A stretch of 64,000 bases of DNA from Pelobates cultripes. Its lineage: Eukaryota > Chordata > Amphibia > Anura > Pelobatidae. Positions within the stretch are counted from its first letter, which is position 1, and every line of letters starts with the position of its first letter. Both the position numbers and the translations under genes were made by a program. The DNA lies in assembly GCA_933207985.1 (NCBI GenBank), contig OW240921.1, positions 103,304,489-103,368,488 on the forward strand, given 5' to 3'. Below the pieces are notes generated by a model that saw only the letters and a program-made list of their open reading frames with translations, was not told where the DNA came from and made no database searches. This document shows positions 31,846-44,964 of the stretch, piece after piece.

Positions 31846-34800
31846 GCTATCTAATATGACACCTATAAGCTTGAACCTTGGAATCAAGGTAAATTCTTTC
31901 ACGCTAGTGGTCCATTATTTTGGGACAATATTTCACTCAATTTAATGTCAATCATATAACTTTATACACATATTCACATAAAGATGTTAGATTAAACAAA
32001 TGAATACATTTTAATATTACATAAATTAAAATTAAAAATAACTATTTTTCACATTATGAACCTTTAAACTCTGGATCCTAAACACATTTTACTTGAATTC
32101 AATATTTGTATGGTGATATTTCACAATTTAATTACAATAAATATGATCTGAATTTAAGATGCTATAAACCTTTTTGCTGTTATAGTGCATTTTTTAGTTT
32201 CTTTTATAAAACATGTACACTATCCGCCAACATAACATTTGCCACTTAAAATTTATTTAAATTCTGTGCACCTTTCCTGACACTATAATACTCCCTACTA
32301 GTGGACATTGTATCTGTAGTTTTCTTCTTGTGTGAAAATATTTTAAATCTCATACATTTGCCAACTGTGTCTCAATGCTTAAAAGCCAATTAACATCAGT
32401 AGTAATATCAGCGATATAAAGGGTGCAAGTTCATAAAAAAACAACAACTCATAATTATTACTATTAATTCAAACTAAGCAATGATATGTATTATAACCCA
32501 TTCTTGATTTTTTCTGAATATGTGTGTAATACACAAATATTCTAGTTTACACTTACTAAATGATAGTTAGTATCATTTTAGTCTTCATTTATCGAAAAAC
32601 ACTAGTTAGTCAACAAAAGACCACATAGGTAGCTAAGAGATTGTATACTTATATATTGCGTTAAGGATAAACATCTCAAAAATGAACTCAAATTACTAAT
32701 GTCCTGGTAGATAAAAGGTGCTTTAAAAAAATCTAGTGAAGCCAGGACATTAAGTGTTAACTTATATTTAATTTAATAAAAATAACAAATATTATAGTTT
32801 GTCTTTAACTATTTCCCATACTTGTACCTAACTTCATTGAGAATAATTATTTACAAGTATTTTGTAACTTTGCTAATTATAATCTTGTAAGCTTTTAAAA
32901 GAACTGCAACTGAACAATAGGTTTTTTCAACAACTTTTACTTATATTATAGTTACTTTCAACATTATTACTATTATTATTTTTTGAGGGTTAACATTCTT
33001 TGTTCCCTGAGAAAATATGAACAAAATAAATCCTAAAGCAAATAACCTAATCAATGTTTATTATTTTCCTGTAATTTTGTATTTTACCAATATGATAACT
33101 CATTCTAAGTATGATATATGTTTACACCATACCATTAGACTTCACACAACTACATGTAGCTGTCTCCATCATTTTGGGTTAATGACTGCTTTAAAACATA
33201 AGGAAATTTCAGTTGCTATGAAACAGGCTGGAATGGAAGAAAATGTTCTACCTGAAATTAACTATCATCAAAACAGATGGTTGGTTTAAAAAAAAAAAAC
33301 ATCAACAAAATAAGTAAAAGTCAGGCTAGCAAAAAAAAGATAAATAACTACTGATAAAACAATGTTAAAAATGTGAGAAAACTATATATTTTTTATTATT
33401 ATTATTTTTTTTCATTAACGTAGCAAAGTATTTGAAATAATGTTTTTGATAATGTCAAAAATTAAGATCTGTAGATGTCTTATTGTGTTTAGCTGTGGGG
33501 GGCATGTATTATCCAGTTGCACATAATTTACTATAAAAATCACAATAATGATCATTATTTTTGATTTCAATGAATAGTTAATTGACTGATAATAAAGATT
33601 ATATTTAGCAAAAGTTCTCTATTTTGATTAAAATGGCAAAAGACATACTAAAAATGTTATGTGTAATAAATAATAATAATACTAATAAAAACTACTATGA
33701 ATATTAGCTTCAAAGTATATAACCAGAAAGTATATTCTATCTATTGCTAGTTTTCAAGCACATTGTTTTGGTTAATATTCAGAATACATTACTTTGGAGT
33801 TTCATTTTGAGATCAACTTACATGCTAAAATAGGTTAAAAAATGTTTTCCCAACTCTGTTTTTACTTGCAGCGTCTTATTTGATTGATTGATTAATTCAT
33901 TATTATAAGTGCTAAATGAAAAAAAAATACAGCTTTTGTATTTTTAATACATGCCAACTATATTTAATGCTTTCAATATGCATTTTACCTGTGCATAAAA
34001 CTGTGATATCTTATGATGCAGTATTGATGAAATGTAAGTAAGGTTATACAATTATACATTTGTGTATTGCTTTGATGTTCCCTAAAAAAGGAACAAAAAT
34101 GAATATTGTGCAAACACATTACTCCAAGGGAAAAAAATTAATGACTCCAAAAATGCACTTTAAAAAGTGCAATTCTCCCACCCCCTCCAGAGTAGGGTAA
34201 CTGCTAAATCACTTAACGTGCTTCATGCTCCCAAAGCGCTAATAACTATGGCATGAAACATATTCAGTGATTTTGCAGTTGCCATATTCCATTTTTTTTT
34301 TTAACTTTGGATACATTTTTGAGCATTTTATTTTTTTACTTGGAAGTTTGGGTCACTTGATTGCACTGTTTTATTTCTGTTCTTCATTTGCCTGTAGATT
34401 TGGAGGTGGCTGCATGGACCTGATCATTAACTGAAGATAATAAAAAGGAAATTAGAAGCTCTCTTTCACATCTGGATACCCATATGTTTTTCATTCAAAA
34501 GCATGGAATGTTCCCCTTAGTTAACTTTGGCCATACAAGGTCATATAATGTGTCAATCATTCCATTTTACAATATGATACATAAAGACAAGATTGTTCTG
34601 ATGGCATAGACTATCATTGGTCTATGAAGGGTTTAGCTTAACCAAGGTGAAATGTTCTCAATAACACAAAACAATGTGTTCTGTCCTGTTCTTCTGTTCT
34701 ACCCACATTAACTTCCCTTATAGGTTTACATACTTTCTATCACACTAAGTGTGCAAATGCCCCAAATAAATGCCCAGTTACATATTTACACTTATAGTAC

Positions 34801-35056
34801 AAGTTGAGAAAGAACATTGTTTTTAAGAACCATAGGCACTTTTTACAATGCAGGGATCTCACATATTTAAGCTGATAATATGGGCATAGCAAGGCAGCAA
34901 GGCCCAGTAGAAAGCAAGTTTACAAGTAATATAAAAAAAATAAAAAATTCAGGTACATAAAAATGCAATTGCTGTTACATTATTCATAAATTGTGTTTCA
35001 TTATAGAATCTGCATATGAAACAAAAAAGTTAATTACTTTACTATAAATGTGAAAA
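31846..35056. other. AT-rich intergenic DNA
   Basis: No gene or classified repeat in about 3.2 kb. The frame at 33017-33289 has ordinary-looking amino acid use but no motif I know, and nothing around it looks like splice structure, so it is not called. Confidence 0.5.
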
Positions 35057-35380
35057 ACTTAAAGCGGCACTGTCATGGCCGAATCCCTTTTTTTTTTTTT
35101 AAACCCCCCCACGACTCAACTCCATCTAATTGTTCCCCTAGTCACTCCCAAATGCACCTAAGCCGCCCATCTTGCCTATTTTTGCATCTTTATTTCGTGC
35201 CTGGACCCTGAATAATGCACAAATACTATGTAGGGGCAGGTAGTGCCTTAATATGGGGTGTGTTAGGCTACTTGTTCCTAAATTCTGTTCTTGAGTACTG
35301 TGGGAAACTGTATTGGGGCAAGTTGTACCTTGAACTGTATACACAGCTGAGAGGAGACCCCTCATTTTGAACTCCATATT
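35057..35380 (+). mobile_element. T2-like MITE fragment
   Basis: Begins TTAAAGCGGCACTGTCATGG, a TTAAAG-type end, followed by a T-run and C-run. No clear inverse end was found, so the right limit is approximate. Confidence 0.4.
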
Positions 35381-38305
35381 GAAAGTTTATCATTTTACTA
35401 TTTTAATAGTGGCAAATAAGACTCCTCGAATATTTCTGTTATAATACCACTACTACAAAAATCATAGATCTATAGAAGGAAAATAGCAAAATGGTACGTC
35501 CTTTAGATTCTGCTCTGCAAATATTTATTTTTATTAATTATGACAATTATTTATTGCTCATATTTCGCAGTATGTATCTGCATTTAAATGTATGAAAATA
35601 AAATTCAACATTATATTTTTTTTTGGCCAGCAAGAGTTCACAGCTGTAGAATAATAACCACTGGAGAAAATAATAACTTGACTGGCCAGATAAATACAAT
35701 GCATACAACACTGCTATCCTGGCTTCATGTATCACAATTCAGCATCTCTAATGCACACAGAGATTTACAAGCATCTCTGCCAAACTTGGAGAATCCTTTC
35801 TGCACATTCGCATCTCACTCTAGGGATCTATACATTCCAGCATAAATTTAATCAGCCTGAATGCAAGCCAAAGCCTTAGTATAACATGCACTTTTTGCAC
35901 CTGAGCAATTTTTGCATTTCCATTTTCCATTTTTAAAATAAGATGCAATGTTCCAAGGTAGAAATTATGTAAAAAAAAATGTTTATATACCAAATATGAT
36001 GGATAACTCCATATTCTTCCTCTAGATAGAGAAATGACTGCTTCCATATTATCAACCATCTTTTATAATTGTCTTGAAATTGCAGACAACACATGGCAGA
36101 ATCAGACAATTAATTATGGTGGAGAAATATTGTTATTCCCTCTGTATATGTGCCTAATTATCATGAATAATAAACTGGTGAAGGAAATTAAAAAGTAGTG
36201 CCAATTTCTATGTTTAGAGATTTTTTCCTGTGGAAGGAAAATTTCTTGTAATAGGAAATGATTACTAAGCATCAAACTGTGTGAAATTCAATCCATATAT
36301 ATCTAATTGATCTTTATATTAAATAGTGCGATGTGATGAGATGTCAACTGCTGAATGTTGAAAATGAGCCAAAATAGCGAAATTAGGGAAAAAAATAAAT
36401 AAACTTTGGTAAATGTGTTAGTTTCCAGCTGAATTATTTTATATTTTAATTGTATTCTATTTAAGTTTTACATTTACCATATGCTAATGTTTAGTGAAGA
36501 GAAAACTTAGTGATCATTTCATTATGCAAGTTGTCTACTTTTGTTTCAGTGATTTCCTTTAATTTTTCTTTATACAATGAACATAACAAAACCTCTTCTG
36601 AGAACTGTATCGGTTACATTGTTAGATTGTAAACTTTTTGAGAAGGGCATCTTCACCTATTATTTCATTCCTGTATGTCTAATGTGTTTTGTTACAATTA
36701 ATTGTTCGTCTTGTTTTTTGTTTTATTGTACGGCACTACAGAATATACTATATTAATATATCAATAATTGTAATTATAATGTTAATATATTTAAAATTAT
36801 ACATTAAATATGTAGAGAAATTGTCACTAATATCTTACTAAATTTTGCAGAAATTACAATCACTAGACTTGTTTTATTTCATTAATCTATTATAAACTAA
36901 CAAACAAATAAAATGTTTTAGAAACCATAGTATCCCTTACATTGCAATATATCAGACATATTATAATTTTGCCACATACAAAGGTATGTCAACATTAAAG
37001 GATTAAAAACTCAAAAACACGGTTTATTGGTATTTGTCAGGACCTGATGGCATTTCTAGGAATACAGCATCCCAAAACAGCCAGAAGAATCTGCTGCCTA
37101 AATATAAAAAATGCCTATACAGTGTATGTACACTTATACAAAGTATCAATGCTACACTGAGCACCGCAGTCCATGTTCAAAACTTTATAGACATAACTGG
37201 CATATAATGCTTTATTCCTTCCCAAAAAGCATCCTCTCCTCATATTATCACACTGCCCATATCCAACACAACCTTCTCATTTATTCACCATTTCCACCAT
37301 TATATACCTTTCATAGCACTGTCTCCCATATATTTATCCTTAATGTAGCCATATTCCCCATCTGGGTTTCTTATCCTGTACTTACCATATTCAGCATTCT
37401 GATATCCTTATTTATTCATACCTAACCCCAATGTAGTCATTTTTACAATTCTAATATGCACATTCCCTATCCCCATGTTTGCATCATATCCATATTCCCC
37501 ACTTTCCCATACCATTTTATATTACTTATATACCCACTATGGTGCTATATCAATTACCTTACACATATTTCCATTATTCCCAAATACTTTATTCTGTAGC
37601 TAGTACCTATCACTCCCATTCCATATTAATAGCCCCAAATCTGCCCCATAACAGCTATAGTACCCATGTTAGTTCTATAGCTGTATTAACTTTTTATCAT
37701 ATCTCACAGCTTGGCCCCATAGTAGTGATTTTTCAAAGGCTAGATCTACACCCATAGTCCCCTGGCCACTCCTCATAGACTTATCTCCCAGCATTATATT
37801 CCCCATTCCACTCCAATAACATAGAGCTGGATTAGGAGCCCAAAGTAAAATGCCAAATATGAGCCCATACCTAGAGCCCTTGACTCTGTTTTGTGTGTAT
37901 GAGGTTGAGTGTAGGTTGAATTATGTATGTGGAGGGGAGGCGCCTATATGCTTACCTTTTGGCAAGATGGGGTATAATCCCTGGTGATCCATTGTAGGTA
38001 ATTTTCTGAAAATCCTGTTGGGGCCTCAGAGCTGGCTATAGTGCTCTGAGTCATTGAGAAGCCTACACAGGGCCTGGTCCGAGTCCAGGCTCTAGGCAGC
38101 TGCCTATGCCACTTTCTGGATAATCTGGCTTTGCAATAAGAGCTATAGTATGAAGCCAATCTTGATAATATCCATATTCACCAGTATAGAACACATTTAT
38201 ATTGACAAGTCTTCATACCCCCTCTCAATTATTCAAGTAGTGGATTTGCAGGCCTATATTTGCAGAAACCGTTATTCTCTCATGCCACTGCAGACATGTG
38301 CAGGA
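35381..38305. other. Intergenic DNA, partly repeat-derived
   Basis: 36600-36760 resembles a SINE or MIR-like tail (gattgtaaactttttgagaa, later tattgtacggcactacagaa). 37200-37830 is a C/T-rich stretch with recurrent ccatattcccc and ccccat motifs, perhaps a decayed satellite. The frames in it (37111, 37479) reflect that bias. No gene. Confidence 0.45.
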
Positions 38306-38307
38306 TA

Positions 38308-38924
38308 CCATATTTTTTCATGTATAAAATGCCCCCATGCATAAGATGACCACTCTTTTGTGAGCCCAAAATTAAGAAATCATTATTTTAAACATCAAAC
38401 AGAACAACATTGATATTTTAGTGACTTCTGAAGAGAACACACTTCTGATTCTCATGCCTCCCCTGTGCTATGGCACTCTGTGAAGTTAATTGCTCTATAG
38501 TGCATGCTGGGAGAATACAGCTCCTACAATACAGAAGGTGGTGTGGTGAGTCCTTCCCCATAAATATAAATCAGAAAGCAAGAGCTACCTTAGATGGAGC
38601 AAACCTTAATATGGCTGCTCCTTTTATGGTGTGGCATGTCTCTAGAGCTCCGTTGGTGGTAAGTGCTGATGTCTGCTGCAGCTCCCACATATAGGGACCT
38701 CTTCATCCTTGCCACAGCATTCGGAAGTGGATCGCCAGAAGGGAAGCCATGTATGTCTGTAAGCTGTGGCACAGTGAAATGCAGCAGGTGCCATCTTAAC
38801 TTAGGCCTTGCGCACAAGTGTTTATTTTTAACCCCTGCAGTGACATTCTGTGTATAAGACAATCTACAATTTTAGACTAAAAATGTTTAGACAAAAACAT
38901 AGTCTTATATATGGAAAAATACAG
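38308..38924. mobile_element. TA-flanked TIR element, 617 bp
   Basis: TA at 38306-38307 and 38925-38926 flank ends ccatattttttcatgtataa and (right end inverted) ctgtatttttccatatataa. These form an imperfect inverted repeat of about 20 bp. TA duplication suggests a Tc1/mariner-type non-autonomous element. The internal frames (38470-38862) overlap on both strands and lack transposase motifs. Confidence 0.65.
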
Positions 38925-39370
38925 TATATTGAATTTGAAGGCATATCCCCATGCACTTCTTCATTAGGCCCTACTTTATATCCCCATCACTGCATGTATG
39001 AAATGACAGGGGAACATATTTAGTTTCCATGTTAAGGCTAATTAAAACCATATATATGAAATGAAATGTAACAGAAGGTAATTTTAGTTTAAACTACAAC
39101 AGGTTTGGACAGGAAAAAAGTCAATAAACTTAAAAGATGTGTTATTTCACAGGGTTAAGAGGACTCATTTGATCCATTTTTACATTTTGTAGAAAATTAA
39201 AAACTTTACATAAGAAAGTAAATTAGAATAATACAAGCCATCAAACAACTGACATTTTTTACTAGATTAAAATATATATATGCAAAAAAGCTTGTATTAC
39301 AACCGCATATTCAAATACCTTTAGATTGGAATTTGTCATTACTTTTGGAAAGCTGAGCTAAATTGTATTA
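38925..39370. other. AT-rich intergenic DNA
   Basis: Nothing recognised. Confidence 0.5.
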
Positions 39371-40264
39371 AGTGTTCTTGCATAGCAAGACCACTTAATG
39401 TTATCTCACATATATATTATTCTTATTCTTATTATAGCCAAATTTACCACCCTAACTCCTCCCACAGTTTTTACACTACATAGACAGCAATATACTAAAA
39501 CGTGCGGAATGTTCCAGATCGGATTGCTATTACTTTGTGGAACGTTTCGCTGGATGGTTCACGGAATATCGTCGTTCTTGTGGCGAAATTGGTCCCATAG
39601 GAATGAATGGCAAAATGTTCAAAACTAGAGTGGGAGCTGGCAAAAGCTGAAAAATCAGGACATGATTTCTAAACTGCCACCACTCCCTCATTTTCAAGCC
39701 CACCTACACAAAACTTATATCAAAACGTTCAGCTATCCCTGCCGCCACTAAAAATGTCAATGGCTAAGCCATAGTCTTGATAGGTTTCATGATATGACCA
39801 TTTGTTTGCAACTCACGCCGTCCATTGACATTCATTGAAACTCCACTCCAGCCAGCTTAAATTTGAAGGGCAATTTCTAAACTGCGACGGTGCCTTCATG
39901 TTTAATACTTCAGAGACATACAATGCATCAAAATGTAGGTCTGGGTCTTGTGAGTCTTACAATATAAAGCTCTTCGCTGTAGGATGTATCGTTTTTAAAA
40001 TACGACCTTTTGAAGATGGCAACTCTGACCTGTGCCAGGCTGGAGCAGCAAGTGATGTCATAGACAGGTCCTTTTGTACACCCGCTAATGTTTTTATAAA
40101 TGTATGTTTTAATGTAACTGTAAAGCACTTTGGGCAACAACGTTGCAATTAAATGTGCTATATAAATAACTAATAACAGTTACTCTGCCCACTCCAGTTG
40201 TAGATTACTGGTGGAGGCAAGAACACTTCACACAATTTCCCCAGAAATTGTAGCTTTTCTAGTT
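39371..40264 (+). repeat. TIR repeat, copy 2 (longer form)
   Basis: Starts agtgttcttgcatagcaaga and carries the inverted end gcaagaacact at 40209-40219, followed by cacacaatttccccagaaat. Both flanks match copy 1 (3179-3553) in reverse. The middle (about 39600-40180) is absent from copy 1; its tail, gtaaagcactttgggcaaca to atgtgctatataaataacta, is a sequence type common at the ends of vertebrate repeats. Frames at 39398-39628 and 39835-40152 are not supported as proteins. Confidence 0.6.
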
Positions 40265-40290
40265 ATTATTATTATTATTATTATTATTAT
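40264..40290. repeat. (TTA)n microsatellite
   Basis: About nine tandem TTA units directly after TIR repeat copy 2. Confidence 0.95.
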
Positions 40291-41706
40291 GTTTCTAGAA
40301 AATCCTGTTGAACGAGACCACAAATAAGCAACTTTAAATAAGCAGAAATGTAAAATCCTAAAATTTTGTTAAAACTACTTGTTTGATTTCTGTATGTTTT
40401 TTTCAACACTGCAACTGGTAATGAATCTGCTAAAGGAAGCAAAAGCATATTTATATCAGTGTTTTAAGAAAACATATTAATGAAGCAAAGTAGAAATTAT
40501 ATCAATACAGCAATGTAAATCAACAAAAATAGAATAAATATAGCAATGTAGTAAGTGAAACAAAATTTGCATGGCCAAATGATACCGCAACATAATTCAA
40601 AATAGAATCTATGGCAGTGTGATAGAAAAAAGCCTCTAAAATGAAGCAAAATAGAATATATGGCTGTGCTGTATGAAGAAACATCTAAAATGAGCAAAAA
40701 TAGAATCAAAGGCAGTGTGGCAGAAAATATTGTCATAATGATGCAAAATGGAATCTGTACCGGTATGGCAAAATAAAAAATAAACAAACAGATAAAAGAA
40801 GCAAAATAGAATTTATGGCAGATTCATAAAGTAAAACTTTTAAAACAAGCAAAGAAAAAAAAATCTAGGTCTGTAAAGTGATACAGCAACATCTCTGGCC
40901 AACTCCAATTATAGTGAGTAATAGGAAGACGTGAAATACATATAGATGTATACATTTTATGATCACAAACAAAGACATTGTGCAGTGTTCTCTTTCTCTA
41001 TCTGAATTTTGGATGAAATCATCTATTCATATTAGAGATAGATAGACTTGATTACATTTCACCAACTGACTCTCACATAAGCTGGTTCCTGGAAATCTGT
41101 GCCCAATGAAAGATATAATTGTCACCCAATCACCTAGTATTGTTTATTATGGAATAGAGCAATCTCTTTTACCTGCTGTGATATGTATGCATTGCAATTA
41201 AAGTAATTAACTTTTCATCAAGCTGTAATTAGACACAATAATTAGTTCATGCATATTTCTCATTTTAATTGATCGTTCTTGTAAATGTAAAACTAGTGCA
41301 TTGCTGTATTTTATATATATAATTTTTTTCATACACACCTGTTGGCTTTTTCCTTGGCTTTGCCTGATATGTTAATATTCGACCTAGTTTGACACTTGAC
41401 AAGATGAAATCCTGTAGTTTTGCCCCAGGAAAAGGTGTTGTAAGGCAAAGATATGTGTGAAAGAAGATATTTCAAATAAAGAGCAACTTGTCAGATATAT
41501 CTGTGCTTATCAGCTGATAGAAAGCCAGAAAGTAAATGTAGACTCTAGAGAATTAGAGTGTTCCTCTTTAATATCTGACAATTTGGCAGGTGTCTTGAGA
41601 ACCAGCAAACAGGGTGAGGAGACTTGTACACATATACAATGTTTGTTAGGTCTTATTCAGCTATATTCATAGTACTGCTAAGCAGCAGCATTTATTTGCA
41701 AATCTA
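40291..41706. other. AT-rich DNA with a possible conserved non-coding block
   Basis: 40540-40830 contains loosely repeated aaaatagaatctatggcagt-like units (40600, 40650, 40700, 40745, 40805), a decayed minisatellite. 41222-41300 is unique-looking and dense in ATTA/TAAT and ATGCATAT-type sites. No gene. Confidence 0.4.
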
Positions 41707-41710
41707 TTAG

Positions 41711-42664
41711 CCCCTTAGTAACAGACCATTTTTTAATTTTCTTACCGTTAAGGACCAGGGCTGTTTTTACATTTCTGCGGTGTTTGTGTTTAGCTGTAAT
41801 TTTGCTCTTACTCATTTACTGTACCCACACATATTATATACCAGTCTTCTCGCCATTAAATGGGTTTTCTAAAGTTACCATTATTTTCATCATATCATAT
41901 TATTTACTATAACATTTTTTAGAAAATATGATAAAAAAAACACACTTTCTAACTTTGACCCTCAAAATCTGTTACGCAACTACAACAGCCAAAAAACACG
42001 CATGCTAAACAGTTTATAAATTTTGTCCAGAGTTTAGAAAGACCCAATGTTAACATGTTCTTAGCTTTTTTTTTGCAAGTTATAGGGCTATAATTACAAG
42101 TAGGACATTATGTAAAATGTGTACAGAAGGATTAATCCCTAAAAACTTAAATAAAGGCAGCACACCTAAAGGATAGGGCTCCCTCACAGGCCCTATAGGT
42201 ATATATGTATAAGGAAGGAGAAAAAGGTGGCACCACAGAAATAATATATAAGATGAAATATAAGCAAGTAGTAATATAGTAATAAACAATGAAATATAAT
42301 ACAGAGATTTTTTATTTTTTTTAAATGTTTTTTTATTATTTAATCTTCACTGAGTGCCTCGATTCCTCGAGGTACTCAGCACACAGGGAGAGCATCAGAC
42401 GCCTGCCCGATTGCTTCCGATCCTCTACTGCACTGCCGGGAGCCACATGGGGCAACCCATAAGTGATCGCTCCTGAGGACAGTAAGGAGAGGTATTTCAG
42501 GATGCCTCGACATCATAGCATCGCTGCAATACCGTTGGAGCTGCTGGAAGCGATCACAATTGCTTCCAGCGCTCACATTTGCCACAGATGTATCTGGCAC
42601 GTCCGAGGTCGTTAATGACCGTTTTTTGTCGGATGTACCTGATACATGAGCGGTCACGAAGGGG
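41711..42664 (-). mobile_element. Deletion derivative of the piggyBac element
   Basis: In reverse it starts like the piggyBac left end (compare 55886-56060: cgtgaccgctcatg, then cgtcc/cgtgcc motifs and the cctcgaggaa block). It ends like the piggyBac right end (compare 59800-60028: accattattttcatcatatc, ttaccgttaaggaccagggc, ccccttag). The transposase region is gone. The flanking TTAA sites are mutated (TTAG left, TTTAA right), so it is old. 42060-42300 between the ends does not match the transposase part. Confidence 0.8.
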
Positions 42665-44964
42665 TTTAAGAACTAAGAGTTAACTTGCATGTAATACAAA
42701 TAATGTGTATCTGTTCATAGAATCATTCTTTGTTATCTGTTATTCTATATACATGTGAATATACTTATAATACTGTCTTTATAATTATTATTTTTTATTT
42801 ACTGTTCCAATGTTTACAGACTGCACATGATTATTAAAATGCAAAAATAATAGAAATGTTCATTGTATTTATTACATTTCTTATAATCTACACAGAAACA
42901 AAAAAATGGTTAGCATGGTCCTAATGAAGAACTGTATTTTGTTTAAGTTAAGCTATTTTATTTTCTCTTCAGTTCTGAAATAAATGTGCAAACTTTTGTT
43001 TTTCACCTATGCAGTTGGTTTAAACACTATTTCTCAACATTATCCTCATCTGCTCTCTGTAGACCAAACTTTTCTAGATAGTTCAACAACATCACAGGTG
43101 GATTAGCTAATTAACTGGAACAGATGATCCCACTTGTGTTTAGATGGGGATGTATCCTTAAAACCTAACCTTCTGGGGCAACTGAACACAGAGTTTTGAA
43201 ACACTTGAATAAATTATGTAGCACTGAAAATGTCATTGTCTTTGTTTGGATACATAAATTAACATTTATCTGTTTTTTACAAGTGTCTCCAAACAAGGCA
43301 CATTATCATAATAGAATACAGAAACTTCTAAATAAGCATAATAATAATAATCAAATATATTGATGTTATATTATTATTAGTATTATTATTATCATTATAA
43401 AACTCTGGCTGTACAATAAAACAGTGTAATACACAAAATATAGTTGCACGCTTAGCATGCACATTTGATTGATATATATATATATATATACCATTAGTAA
43501 AGGAATTAATTATTTTACAGACTTTAGACATAACTGAGTCAGAATTTGTTTGCTAGTCTTGGAAGTGGAATAGCAGATTGTGAGGGGCTGTAATAAAGCT
43601 AAGTAATAAGATATCCAAATAGGCTGACATAGGTTGTCAACTGATGTACCATTGAAAAAGCCCTAAAAATGGAATTGAGAGAAAGTAAAAGAAAAAGTTG
43701 CCTAAGCTTCGTAACGTGTTGACCCCCCACAAGCAAAATAAAATAAAATAAAAAATCACAGTTTAGCAAAAATATTCAATATAAAAACATGCATGCATTT
43801 AATTTTACATGGTCTCTTCCCTTCAGCCTTGGCAAGCCCTCCCCTCTAATCAGACTTTTTGCGGCTGTCCTTCACAGACTTTCCAATGCAGCTCAATGAT
43901 ATATCTTTGAAAGGCAGGTGCTCTCAGCTATTGCCTGCCTCTTGAGTATAGCTCCACCAAGCTAAACAAACCAGGACATAACAGGACCTGTTATCTGCTT
44001 GAAAGCCAGGGGGTGCAACAGAGTTGATTTATAAAAGTGCCACTTTCTATTGAAATTTGCACTTTGGTAAAATGAAAAAAAAGAGAACACGCGCTTCACA
44101 CCACATAAAGAATTTCAGCAAACTAACATGCCTTGAGGGTCCAGAATATCCGTTTAAGAATGGGAATAAAGATCACAGCAGCACTGGAAGAAAAAATGAG
44201 GAGGAAGTATGGAGAAAACATCACCCTAATTCTTTAGTCAGACCTAGAACTGCTGCAAGTGTAAGTCGGAATATAAGATAGCAGTGGAGAATGTAGTGTA
44301 GATAATGTAAGTCAGATTTCACTAAGAGAGAGAAGTATAATGTTTTGTGTTTTTTATGAGGAACATGGCTGACTGGTTCTGGTCCATTAGAAAATTGCTA
44401 GAAGTAATATCAGTCCACATGGTAAGAGGAATGAATGATATAGCAGTAGATGAAATGGGAGGATATGGTGGTAATGGAGAAAGGACAGTCATTTTTGTTT
44501 TGTTATGGTCATACAAGAGAAATATCAATATTATATTAATATATAAGAGACTGAATGAGATGCATGAAATGGGGTAGGGGTAGAGGAGGAAAGACATCTA
44601 GTTATCACTTGCTAGATTAGATTGAAGTGAGTGTCTTCTGATATGTCAATTGAAACTGGATAAAGAAAATTCTTTAATTGCAAAATAAAAGCCAAGTGAG
44701 AGCATACTTGATCATTAAAATGACATTTATTCTACTGTTTCTGGATTAATAATAGGAGCACTCACACTTTATTATACTTGTTTTGATTCACTAATTTTAA
44801 GTCACTCATTCAAGTGTGAAGCAGCTCACATTATTTATTTATTTACTATACTCTGAATTAATTGACCCATTTATTAATTTAATTTTTTCATACTTCATCA
44901 TTCCATAGTCAGTTAGGAAGAGCCAGGTGAAAAAATAAGAAAGGGCAGGAAGACCTTAATCAAA
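42665..44964. other. Intergenic DNA
   Basis: A (TA)n run lies near 43473-43490 and (ATT)n-like DNA near 43340-43400. No gene; frames at 44057-44597 lack motifs. Confidence 0.5.

Noticed and set aside
33017..33289. 90-residue frame with ordinary amino acid use
   Set aside because: No motif, no homologous frame in the window, no splice or promoter context.
39835..40152. 105-residue frame in TIR repeat copy 2
   Set aside because: Overlaps minus-strand frames of similar length and ends in a generic repeat tail; no transposase motif.
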